Shown piece by piece: positions 17,831 through 25,207 of a DNA stretch of 64,000 nucleotides; within the stretch, counting starts at the first letter, position 1; every line of letters begins with the position of its first letter. Source of the stretch: Desulfomicrobium apsheronum (GTDB taxonomy: Bacteria; Desulfobacterota; Desulfovibrionia; Desulfovibrionales; Desulfomicrobiaceae); assembly GCF_900114115.1 (NCBI RefSeq), contig NZ_FORX01000004.1:1-64000 (forward strand), given 5' to 3'. The translations under genes and the position numbers were made by a program. Below the pieces are notes generated by a model that saw only the letters and a list, made by a program, of their open reading frames with translations, was not told where the DNA came from and searched no databases.

Positions 17831-18660
17831 CCATGTTCGTGATCAGCCGCACCGCAAGCTCCCATTCCGAGGCTTCCATGCATCCACGGACCGCACCGAA
17901 GGCAACGGCCCGGACCATCTCCTGCGACATCGACACGCGCGTGACCGCTCCCGGCGCCGAGTTTCGCCTGCAAGCGCGCTTCGAGGCGCCCGGACGGCGC
18001 ATCGCCCTCTTCGGCCCCTCGGGTTCCGGCAAGAGCCTGACCCTCATGGCCCTGGCCGGACTGCTGAAGCCCCAGCGCGGCCGCATCGAGGTCTGCGGCC
18101 GCACCTTCCTCGACACCGCCTCCGGCGTGAACGTCCAGGCCCGCAGGCGCAACATCGGCATGCTTTTTCAGGATTACGCCCTGTTCCCGCACCTGACCGT
18201 GCGCGACAACGTGTCCTTTGCCCTCAAACCCATTTTCGGCCCCCTGAAGGCGGCGCACCGCGAACGCGTCGACGAACTGCTGGAACTGTGCGGCTTGACG
18301 GCCCTGGAAGGCCGACGCCCCGCCCAGATCTCCGGCGGCCAGCGCCAGCGCACGGCCCTGGCCCGGGCCCTGGCTCCAAGCCCCGACCTGCTCCTGCTGG
18401 ACGAACCCTTCACCGCGCTCGACCAGCCCCTGCGGGAACGGATGCGCGCCGAACTCTTCGACATCCTGGAGCGATTCGACATACCCATGGTCATGGTCAG
18501 CCACGACCTTGAAGACGTGGACCATTTCGCCCAGACCCTGGTCGCCTTCGGCCACGGCCGAGTGCTCTCCGTCATCGACTACGAAGCCCGGCGCAAATCG
18601 GAATCACCCCGCCAGATCCTCGACCCTCTTTTCCTGGCCGCTCAGACGCAGGCCGGTTGA
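17818..18660 (+). CDS. modC: Molybdate/tungstate ABC transporter ATP-binding protein (ModC-like)
   Basis: A 280-residue ABC ATPase. Walker A is GPSGSGKS (about residue 63), the Q-loop LFQDYALFP, the signature ISGGQRQR and Walker B LLLLDEPF, followed by a His switch (MVSHD). It lacks the C-terminal TOBE domain of E. coli ModC, so transport may not be feedback-inhibited in the same way. The first 40 residues are an extra N-terminal stretch, so the true start may be the ATG at 17833. It overlaps the end of modB and is translationally coupled to it. Confidence 0.88.
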   Translation: MAGLTMFVISRTASSHSEASMHPRTAPKATARTISCDIDTRVTAPGAEFRLQARFEAPGRRIALFGPSGSGKSLTLMALAGLLKPQRGRIEVCGRTFLDTASGVNVQARRRNIGMLFQDYALFPHLTVRDNVSFALKPIFGPLKAAHRERVDELLELCGLTALEGRRPAQISGGQRQRTALARALAPSPDLLLLDEPFTALDQPLRERMRAELFDILERFDIPMVMVSHDLEDVDHFAQTLVAFGHGRVLSVIDYEARRKSESPRQILDPLFLAAQTQAG

Positions 18661-18662
18661 GC

Positions 18663-18690
18663 GGTCACGTTTCCTTCCCCTTGCGTGACC
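18663..18690. promoter_or_regulatory. Putative TunR-type operator (copy 3)
   Basis: GGTCACG (18663-18669) and CGTGACC (18684-18690), a perfect inverted repeat with a 14-base spacer. It lies just after the modC stop and 95 bases upstream of the next transport operon, so that operon probably has its own promoter here. Confidence 0.7.
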
Positions 18691-18784
18691 CCGTTGCCGC
18701 GCGCTCCCTTCTTCTCCTAAAGCACAGACAAACACGGTCCGCTTCCCTCTTCCGTCCTTTGGACCGCAAGCGCTGGAGCAATGC

Positions 18785-19480
18785 ATGGGACTTCACATCA
18801 GTCTTCGCAAACGCCTGCCCCACTTCGACCTGCGCCTCGACCTGAGCTGCGCCCGGGGGCAGTTGACTGCCATCGTCGGCCCGTCCGGAGCGGGCAAGAG
18901 CACGCTCATCCGGCTCGTCGCCGGACTGGAGACGCCGGACTGGGGCCGCATGAAGCTTGGCGCAAGGACCTTCTTCGACAAGGCGGCCGGAATCGACATG
19001 CCCACCCGCGAGCGGCAAGTCGGCATGGTCTTTCAGGACTATCCCCTCTTCTCCCACCTCAGCCTGGCCAAAAACGTGGCCTTTTCCTGTCCGGACCAGG
19101 GCAAGGTGAACGCCCTGCTCGCACGCTTCGGCATCCGGCATCTGGCCCAGCGCAAACCAGGCGCCGTCTCCGGCGGGGAGCGTCAGCGTGCGGCCATGTG
19201 CCAAGCCCTGGCTCGCAACCCGGCCATCCTGCTGCTGGACGAACCGTTCTCTGCCCTGGACGCGCCCACGCGCTCCGATCTGCGCGGTGAGCTTCGGCAA
19301 CTCACCAGACAGCTGGACATCCCCGTGCTGCTCGTCACCCATGATCTGCACGAAGCCGCCGAGCTTGGCGACGCCATCTTCCCCATGACCGACGGCCGCC
19401 ACGATCCGCAGTGGCTCAGCGATACCCTCTCGGGGGCGCGGCGCGCCTCCCAAAATCTTGCAACCCGCGTCTGCGCATAG
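18785..19480 (+). CDS. ABC transporter ATP-binding protein, second Mo/W-type system
   Basis: A 231-residue ABC ATPase with Walker A GPSGAGKST, Q-loop VFQDYPLFS, signature VSGGERQRAA, Walker B LLLDEPFSALDAP and the His switch VTHDLHEAA. It is short, with no TOBE domain. GGAG before the ATG supports the start MGLHISLRK. It leads an operon with a substrate-binding protein, a permease and a DUF364 protein. The substrate is probably tungstate or molybdate by the likeness of its partners and by the operator upstream. Confidence 0.85.
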   Translation: MGLHISLRKRLPHFDLRLDLSCARGQLTAIVGPSGAGKSTLIRLVAGLETPDWGRMKLGARTFFDKAAGIDMPTRERQVGMVFQDYPLFSHLSLAKNVAFSCPDQGKVNALLARFGIRHLAQRKPGAVSGGERQRAAMCQALARNPAILLLDEPFSALDAPTRSDLRGELRQLTRQLDIPVLLVTHDLHEAAELGDAIFPMTDGRHDPQWLSDTLSGARRASQNLATRVCA

Positions 19481-19488
19481 GACTGGCC

Positions 19489-20202
19489 ATGAAAAAAACG
19501 CTGTTCACTCTTCTTCTCGTCTTCCTCGCCCTCCCCGCCCTGGCCGGAAACACCCTGCTCATCGCATCCGGGGCGGGCTACAAAACCGTCGTCGAAGCCC
19601 TGTCCGAGGCGTACGCCAAGCAATCGGACGCAACGGTGGAGCGCATCTACGGCAACATGGGCCAGATCATCGGCCAGGCGCAAACCAGCGGCAAGGTCGA
19701 CATGCTCATCGGCGAGGAGGGATTCCTGCGCTCTTCGGCCCTGCTCCTGGCCGAAAGCGCCCCTCTGGGCACGGGCAGGCTGGTCATGGCCTGGCCCAGC
19801 GGCAAGGAAGAACCGGCGGACCTGAAGTCCGCGGCCGTCACGCGCATCGCAGTGCCGGACCCCAAACGGGCCATCTACGGCAAGGCCGCAAGGGAATATC
19901 TTGAAAACAGCGGGCAGGCAGACGCCCTGAAGGACAAACTCGTGGTCGTGGGCACGGTGCCGCAGGTATTCACCTATCTGACAACGAACGAAGTGGACGC
20001 GGGGTTCATAAACCTCACTCAGGCCGTAGCGGTAAAGGACAAGATCGGCGGCTTCAGGGAGATGGACCAAAGCCTCTACGATCCCATCGCGATCAGCTGC
20101 ATCCGGCTTGAAACCTCTCCGTCTCCAGAAGCGGCCAGAAATTTCGCCAAATTTCTCAAAACCGGCACGGCCCGGAGCATCATCGCCGCCCATGGCCTGT
20201 AG
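19489..20202 (+). CDS. Periplasmic oxyanion-binding protein (ModA-like)
   Basis: A 237-residue protein with a signal peptide (MKKTLFTLLLVFLALPALAG, cleaved after ALAG). The mature part starts NTLLIASGAGYKTVVEALSE, a variant of the ModA-type AAASL beginning, and has a later VPDPKRAIYGKAAREYL segment where ModA binds the anion. It is distant from the modA at 23017, so it may prefer tungstate or another oxyanion. It lies between the ATPase (8 bases) and the permease (3 bases), hence in one operon. Confidence 0.8.
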   Translation: MKKTLFTLLLVFLALPALAGNTLLIASGAGYKTVVEALSEAYAKQSDATVERIYGNMGQIIGQAQTSGKVDMLIGEEGFLRSSALLLAESAPLGTGRLVMAWPSGKEEPADLKSAAVTRIAVPDPKRAIYGKAAREYLENSGQADALKDKLVVVGTVPQVFTYLTTNEVDAGFINLTQAVAVKDKIGGFREMDQSLYDPIAISCIRLETSPSPEAARNFAKFLKTGTARSIIAAHGL

Positions 20203-20205
20203 GTC

Positions 20206-20868
20206 ATGACGGAACTGTTGACCGATCCAAGGACCCTCGGCCCGCTCATTCTGTCCTTGAAGATCCTGGCCCTGGCTGGCGGCATCCTGCTTCCTCTGGG
20301 GGTGCTGCTGGCTTATTTCCTGTGCGGCAGACCTTGCGCCGCGCGTTCGGCGGTCGATTTTCTGGTGACCGTGCCGCTGGTCTTCCCGCCCATCGCCACG
20401 GGCTTCATCCTGCTCATGCTGCTGGGACGAAACGGACCTTTGGGGCGCGTGCTGCCCATAGACGTGGTCTTCTCCTCCCCCGGTCTGGTGCTGGCCTCGG
20501 TCATCGCCGGACTGCCCCTCATGGTCAAACCCGTGGAGGCCGCCTTGCGCAGCCAGGGCAAACGCCTCTCGGAAGTGGCGGCGGTGCTTGGAAAAACGCA
20601 ATGGCAGACATTCGTCCTGGTCCTGCTCCCGGCCATACGCAAGTCCGTGCTGAGCAGTTGGCTCTTGGCCCTGTGCCGTTCCATGGGAGAGGTCGGCATC
20701 ACGCTCATGCTCGGCGGCAACATCATCGGCAAGACCAACACACTGTCGCTGGAAATCTACAATTGCGTCTTTACCGGAGAACTGGATCGGGCCATGGTGC
20801 TGTGCGCCATCATCGCCACGCTGTCCGGCACGATGCTCTTCACCCTCAAACGCATGTCCGCGATCTGA
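20206..20868 (+). CDS. ABC transporter permease (ModB-like), second system
   Basis: A 220-residue membrane protein with five or so hydrophobic segments and a ModB-like core (VFPPIATGFILLMLLGRNGPLG). The EAA loop reads LSEVAAVLGKTQWQTFVLVLLPAIRKS. The start is close behind the binding-protein stop (TAGGTCATG), consistent with translational coupling. With the genes at 18785 and 19489 it makes a complete importer in the order ATPase, binding protein, permease. Confidence 0.87.
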   Translation: MTELLTDPRTLGPLILSLKILALAGGILLPLGVLLAYFLCGRPCAARSAVDFLVTVPLVFPPIATGFILLMLLGRNGPLGRVLPIDVVFSSPGLVLASVIAGLPLMVKPVEAALRSQGKRLSEVAAVLGKTQWQTFVLVLLPAIRKSVLSSWLLALCRSMGEVGITLMLGGNIIGKTNTLSLEIYNCVFTGELDRAMVLCAIIATLSGTMLFTLKRMSAI

Positions 20869-20884
20869 ACATGCCACGGAGAAA

Positions 20885-21610
20885 ATGATGACTATTCTGG
20901 AACAGGTCCGCGCACGGGCCATCACTATATGGGACGAGGCAGGACTCATGGATGAAAGCGTCGAGGTCACGGCCGCGCCACTGACCGTCGAGCAGGCCAT
21001 CGGCAAGCCGGAAGGACACGACTTTCCGATCCAGAAAGGCAAGGAAAAGCTCATGGAAGCATCCTTCAAGGGAGCAAAGGGGCAGGCCTTCACCGACACC
21101 TACGGCAATTACCGGGGACGTCTGCGCGACATCGCCAGTCTCGACCTTGCAGAGCCCATGTCGCAGGCGATTTTCGTGGCCACCCTGAACGCGGTCATGC
21201 GCAGCGTGGGTCAGACCGAGTGCACCGTCCACTGCAAGGACGCAGGCCCCGCCGAGTGTTCAAAGCTCATCGCCGGACACATTCGCGCCGCGCACGGCCA
21301 GCCGAAAATCGGGATGGTCGGCTACCAGCCCGCCATGATCAAGGCCCTGAGCGACGAATTTGAAATGCGCGTGCTCGACCTTGACCCGGACAACATCGGG
21401 CAGATCAAACACGGGGCACTGGTCGAAGGCGGCTGGGCCACCGAGGAAGTCATGCGCTGGGCGGACCTGCTGCTGGTCACGGGCACGACCCTGGCCAACG
21501 GATCCATCGACATGTTCCTGAATTCGAAGCCGGTCATTTTTTACGGAACGACGATCGCCGGAGCGGCCAGCATCATGGGATGGGAACGTTACTGCCCGAA
21601 AAGCATGTAG
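20885..21610 (+). CDS. DUF364 (Rossmann-like heavy-metal chelation) protein
   Basis: A 241-residue cytoplasmic protein of the DUF364 group. The N-terminal part includes a family-typical VTAAPLTVEQAIGKPEGHDFP, and the C-terminal Rossmann-like half reads KIGMVGYQPAMIKAL, then LLLVTGTTLANGSIDMFL. It closes the second transport operon, 16 bases after the permease, behind a GGAG site. Members often lie beside Mo, W or cobalt uptake genes; a role in binding or sequestering the metal is inferred. A strong terminator on the opposite strand lies 35 bases beyond. Confidence 0.8.
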   Translation: MMTILEQVRARAITIWDEAGLMDESVEVTAAPLTVEQAIGKPEGHDFPIQKGKEKLMEASFKGAKGQAFTDTYGNYRGRLRDIASLDLAEPMSQAIFVATLNAVMRSVGQTECTVHCKDAGPAECSKLIAGHIRAAHGQPKIGMVGYQPAMIKALSDEFEMRVLDLDPDNIGQIKHGALVEGGWATEEVMRWADLLLVTGTTLANGSIDMFLNSKPVIFYGTTIAGAASIMGWERYCPKSM

Positions 21611-21639
21611 ATTTTCGCCAAGCTGGCAGTGCAGTTCTG

Positions 21640-21680
21640 AAAAAAAACGGGCCTGACGCCTCAAGACGCCAGGCCCGTCA
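21640..21680 (-). terminator. Terminator of the tunR-like gene
   Basis: The stem ACGGGCCTG (21647-21655) / CAGGCCCGT (21670-21678) is followed on the minus strand by eight T. It lies 30 bases past the stop of the minus-strand regulator gene. Confidence 0.85.
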
Positions 21681-21709
21681 GGCCCGCTCACCAAAGGGCG
21701 GAACAGGTG

Positions 21710-22846
21710 TCATTCAAGAGTCAGGATCACCGAGAAGGCCTTGACCATGGCGCAGATGTCGTCGCCGACTTTGAGATCGAGGTTGCTCACGGATTCATCG
21801 GTGATGAGCGAAGTGATCTTGGTGCCGTCGGCAAGGTCCACCACCACCTCGGCCGCGATCTGCCCCGTGTTGACGGCCGAGATCCTGCCGCAGAACTTGT
21901 TGCGGGCGCTGGTCTTGAACATGGAATCCTCCTTGACCAGCACCACCCAGGGAGCCTTGACCGTCGCGATGACGGTCATGCCCATGCTCAGTCCCAGGTT
22001 CTCGTAACTTTCCTTGGTGATGACGGACACGACCCGCAGACCCGAGGCGGTGGTTACCTCAACCTCGCTCAGGATCATTCCTTCGCGCACGGCGCTGATC
22101 TGACCGACGAACATATTTCTGGCTGAAGTCTTCATCTTTTTCTCTTCCAAAATATAATGGTTCATGATCCGCCGGGTGTCGGCATCGGAAAAGCTGACGT
22201 ACTGGGAGGACGGACTCTGATGGCCGAGCATGGCGTCGACCACGACCAGCGGTACCCCGCCGCGCAGCAGCTCCACGGCCCTGGAATGACGGAGCACCCG
22301 AGGATTCAAAAGCTCCCGGGGGATGCCAGTGCCAAGGCCGCGTTCGGAGAACTTGCGGCGCACATACCCCTGGTCCATGCGAAAAATCTGCCCCCGCAGC
22401 TCCATGCTCATGGGATGCTCGAAAAAAAGGGCCAGGGCGTCCACAACCTCGGTCGGCAGAGGGATTTCGCGAGGCGCGTCGCCCCGGACCATGACCACGC
22501 CCCGGGCGAGGTCGAAGTCAGCGCAATCATCGAGATCGAGGACCTCCCCAAGACGCATGCCCGTGTAACGCAAAAGGAGGAAAAGGAGCCAGATGCGAGT
22601 GCGTGCCTGACGAGTCCGCGCATCACGGGCCGCATGCAGCCATTCGCGAAAAGAACGCGTCAGGGTTTCAAGCTGGCCGGGTTCGAGATACTTGACCGAC
22701 TCGGGCACCTGAAAAATCCGGGCCGCCTTGGGAGCGCGTTTTAGCACGCCCTCCGATTCCTCCAATCCCCGGCGTTTCATTTCCTCCTGCGCCAGAAAGG
22801 ACAGCTGAATCAATGTATTCGGATCAAGTTGGTCCAATTTGTGCAT
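21710..22846 (-). CDS. tunR: TunR-like regulator: tyrosine-recombinase domain fused to two Mop/TOBE domains
   Basis: A 378-residue protein. Residues about 50-235 form a phage-integrase catalytic fold (LLRYTGMRLGEVLDLDD; NPRVLRHSRAVELLRGG; MLGHQSPSSQYVSFSD, where integrases have LGHxxxxxTxxYxH). The C-terminus holds two Mop/TOBE domains (SARNMFVGQISAVREG and SARNKFCGRISAVNTG), each the molbindin fold that binds molybdate or tungstate. This is the layout of TunR, the tungstate-responsive regulator described in sulfate reducers. The position of the nucleophile Tyr reads SQYVSF, so recombination activity is uncertain and probably not the role. The start MHKLDQLDP follows GGGAG. An operator-like repeat lies 85 bases upstream. 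Confidence 0.88.
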   Translation of the reverse strand: MHKLDQLDPNTLIQLSFLAQEEMKRRGLEESEGVLKRAPKAARIFQVPESVKYLEPGQLETLTRSFREWLHAARDARTRQARTRIWLLFLLLRYTGMRLGEVLDLDDCADFDLARGVVMVRGDAPREIPLPTEVVDALALFFEHPMSMELRGQIFRMDQGYVRRKFSERGLGTGIPRELLNPRVLRHSRAVELLRGGVPLVVVDAMLGHQSPSSQYVSFSDADTRRIMNHYILEEKKMKTSARNMFVGQISAVREGMILSEVEVTTASGLRVVSVITKESYENLGLSMGMTVIATVKAPWVVLVKEDSMFKTSARNKFCGRISAVNTGQIAAEVVVDLADGTKITSLITDESVSNLDLKVGDDICAMVKAFSVILTLE

Positions 22847-22929
22847 TTTTTCTCCCGCCAACATATTTTTGCAAAGCATGCAATAGTACACATCGAGCGA
22901 TGCACGAAACGCAGCGGTCTGATCAATAC

Positions 22930-22957
22930 AGTCACGCTTTATCATGCTTGCGTGACC
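22930..22957. promoter_or_regulatory. Putative TunR-type operator (copy 4) between tunR and modA
   Basis: AGTCACG (22930-22936) and CGTGACC (22951-22957), with a 14-base spacer. It lies in the divergent promoter region, 84 bases upstream of tunR and 60 bases upstream of modA, where it could repress both. Confidence 0.7.
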
Positions 22958-23016
22958 ATATTGCCAAACAGGTGATCTTCAGGCCAGTAAAAATGCAATC
23001 AAAAAAGGAGAGCCCC

Positions 23017-23766
23017 ATGAATTTTAAATCGTTGCATACAATTTTGTCGCTTTGCATTGTCCTCATGTCCACTCCCGCCATGGCAGGGGACCTTCTTGTC
23101 TCGGCGGCCGCCAGTCTGACCAACGCCTTCACGGAAATGAAGGAACCATTTGAGAAGGCCCATCCCGAAACCACTCTGGTCCTGAATTTCGCTTCTTCCG
23201 GTGCGCTACTCAAACAGATGGAGCAAGGCGCTCCCGTGGATGTCTTCGCCTCGGCCGACCAGGCGACCATGGACAGGGCCGAGAAGCTTATCGACCCGGC
23301 CACCCGCGTCAATTTCGCGGGCAACGCCCTGGTCCTGATCGTGCCCATAGAAGGTGGTCTGCCCCTGAACGACCCAGCCGCGCTCAAGGGAAAAGAAGTC
23401 AAGCTCGTGGCCATCGGCAACCCCGACTCCGTTCCGGCCGGGCGTTACGCCAAGGTCGCTCTTGAACATGCGGGCCTGTATGAGGCGCTGACCCCCAAAT
23501 TCGTCCTTGCCGAAAGCGTGCGCCAGGCCCTCGACTACGTGGCCAGAGGAGAGGTCCAGGCAGGATTCGTCTTCGCCACGGACGCGGCCCTGCGCGCAGA
23601 CAAGGTCAAGGTCACGGCCGAGATCGCCGGACACAAGCCCATCACCTACCCCGTCGCCCTGCTTGGGGCGTCCAGGGAAAAGGAAATGGGCCAGGCATTC
23701 ATTGACTTCGTGAAGTCGGAGGAAGGACAGGGCATCCTGGGCAGGTTCGGGTTCAAAAGACCCTGA
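23017..23766 (+). CDS. modA: Molybdate-binding periplasmic protein ModA
   Basis: A 249-residue protein with a signal peptide ending PAMAG, followed by DLLVSAAASLTNAFTEM, the canonical ModA start that contributes the first anion-binding Ser residues. FASSGALLKQMEQGAPVDVFASAD and GNPDSVPAGRYAK are further ModA motifs. The start MNFKSLHT is chosen because AAGGAG lies 8 bases before it. The gene stands alone with a terminator behind it, so its permease and ATPase must come from elsewhere, most simply modBC at 17153-18660. Confidence 0.93.
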   Translation: MNFKSLHTILSLCIVLMSTPAMAGDLLVSAAASLTNAFTEMKEPFEKAHPETTLVLNFASSGALLKQMEQGAPVDVFASADQATMDRAEKLIDPATRVNFAGNALVLIVPIEGGLPLNDPAALKGKEVKLVAIGNPDSVPAGRYAKVALEHAGLYEALTPKFVLAESVRQALDYVARGEVQAGFVFATDAALRADKVKVTAEIAGHKPITYPVALLGASREKEMGQAFIDFVKSEEGQGILGRFGFKRP

Positions 23767-23784
23767 AATTCATGATCTGCATTC

Positions 23785-23836
23785 CGTCAGGCCAATGATT
23801 CGTTGCACCGGATCATTGGCCTGACGTCTTTTTTTG
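23785..23836 (+). terminator. Rho-independent terminator of modA
   Basis: A 15-bp perfect stem, CGTCAGGCCAATGAT (23785-23799) / ATCATTGGCCTGACG (23812-23826), followed by TCTTTTTTT. It lies 18 bases past the modA stop. Confidence 0.93.
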
Positions 23837-23923
23837 CATTTTCATTCCTGAAAACCCCAAATTTACCCGCCAGGCCTGAATCTTGCTTTGTTCTGAATCG
23901 ATAAAAAACATTCTGGAGCAAGC

Positions 23924-25075
23924 ATGATTCACACATTTCAAACGGTCGGAAAAATCATTCACGGCAGAGGTTCCTCGGCAAGAATCGGCGATGAAGTCAT
24001 GCGCCATGGAGCGTCACGCGTTTTCATCATAGCGGGCGGGAGCAGCATCCGAAACGATTGCCACAAACCCCTCGTCGAATCCCTGGCACGACACGACATC
24101 CCGGTGGAAATATTTTCCGGGGTCTCCAGTGAGCCGACCCCGTCACTGGTTGAAGAGTGCGCGGCCTGTCTCAGGAAGTTCGGCGCGGACGCCGTCATCG
24201 GACTTGGCGGGGGAAGCGTCCTCGATACCGCCAAAGCTGCCTCTTTGCTGGCCGTAAGCGAGGGGCCCCTTGAAAAATACTTCGGGGTCGATCTTGTCCC
24301 CGCACCATGCCTGCCAACATTCCTCGTTCCCACCACGGCCGGGACCGGGAGCGAAATGACATCCATCAGCGTCGTGGCGGATGTCGCGTCGAATTCCAAA
24401 AAAGCCATCGTCAGCGATCATCTCTTTGCCAGGGCGGTGGTGCTCGATCCGGAACTGACCGTCTCCATGCCGCCACGCATAACAGCGTCCACGGGGCTCG
24501 ACGCCCTCGTCCACGCCATGGAGTCCTACGTCAATCTCAGCGCCACCCCGTTCACGGACTGCCCCAACGTGCAGGCCATGGGCATGATCGCGGCCAGCAT
24601 CCGCGAAGCCTACGCAAACGGCGGCAACATCGAGGCCAGGGAAAACATGCTCTACGCTTCGGCCCTGGCCGGGATGGGCTTTTCCAACACGCAGAACGGA
24701 GTAATCCACGCCATCGCCATGGCCGTCCCGGCGACGTATCACATCCCCCACGGCCTTCTCGTCGGCGCATTGGCCCCCATGGGCATCGCCTTCAACTGCC
24801 TGGCCAGCCCCGAAAAATACGCCCGGATCGCCGAAATACTCGGCAGCGACGTCGTTGGAAACAACATGGACGAACGCGCACAAAGCGCCGTCGCCGGTTT
24901 TGAAAAGCTGCTCTTTGATCTTGGCGTCAAGCCTGGCCTTGAAGCCCATGGGGTGAAGCGTGAGGATATTCGGGGCATCGCGGAACGCGCGGCCGCGACG
25001 CGGCGGCTGATGGACAACAATCCCCGAAAGGGAACTGCCGACGAACTGGAAAAACTGATCGAAAGGCATTTTTAG
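23924..25075 (+). CDS. Iron-containing (class III) alcohol dehydrogenase
   Basis: A 383-residue NAD(P)-linked dehydrogenase. The nucleotide-binding turn is GLGGGSVLDTAKA, then TTAGTGSEMTSISV. The metal ligands are in GLDALVHAMESYV and HAIAMAVPATYHIPHG, with D-x-x-x-H-x-x-x and H-x-x-x-x-x-x-x-x-x-x-x-x-x-H spacing as in iron enzymes. It lies next to the isethionate genes and may reduce the acetaldehyde product to ethanol, or act as a sulfoacetaldehyde reductase making isethionate as in taurine users; no taurine transaminase is in the window. It converges with the sigma54 activator gene, and a GC hairpin (25187-25206) lies between them. Confidence 0.87.
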   Translation: MIHTFQTVGKIIHGRGSSARIGDEVMRHGASRVFIIAGGSSIRNDCHKPLVESLARHDIPVEIFSGVSSEPTPSLVEECAACLRKFGADAVIGLGGGSVLDTAKAASLLAVSEGPLEKYFGVDLVPAPCLPTFLVPTTAGTGSEMTSISVVADVASNSKKAIVSDHLFARAVVLDPELTVSMPPRITASTGLDALVHAMESYVNLSATPFTDCPNVQAMGMIAASIREAYANGGNIEARENMLYASALAGMGFSNTQNGVIHAIAMAVPATYHIPHGLLVGALAPMGIAFNCLASPEKYARIAEILGSDVVGNNMDERAQSAVAGFEKLLFDLGVKPGLEAHGVKREDIRGIAERAAATRRLMDNNPRKGTADELEKLIERHF

Positions 25076-25207
25076 ATCGAAGCACACCCTGCGCCGACGT
25101 TACGCGGCAGCATCCGAAGAACACTGGCAAGGCAAAACAAGCCTGTCAAAGGAACGCGCCATGTCAGGCAATGTCTGCGTCCAGATGCCGGGGCAACCGC
25201 CCCGGCG

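Noticed and set aside
19183-21099. 638-codon minus-strand frame opposite the second ABC transport operon
   Set aside because: It crosses four well-supported genes on the plus strand, is rich in Gly/Asp/His/Arg, and has no start signal.
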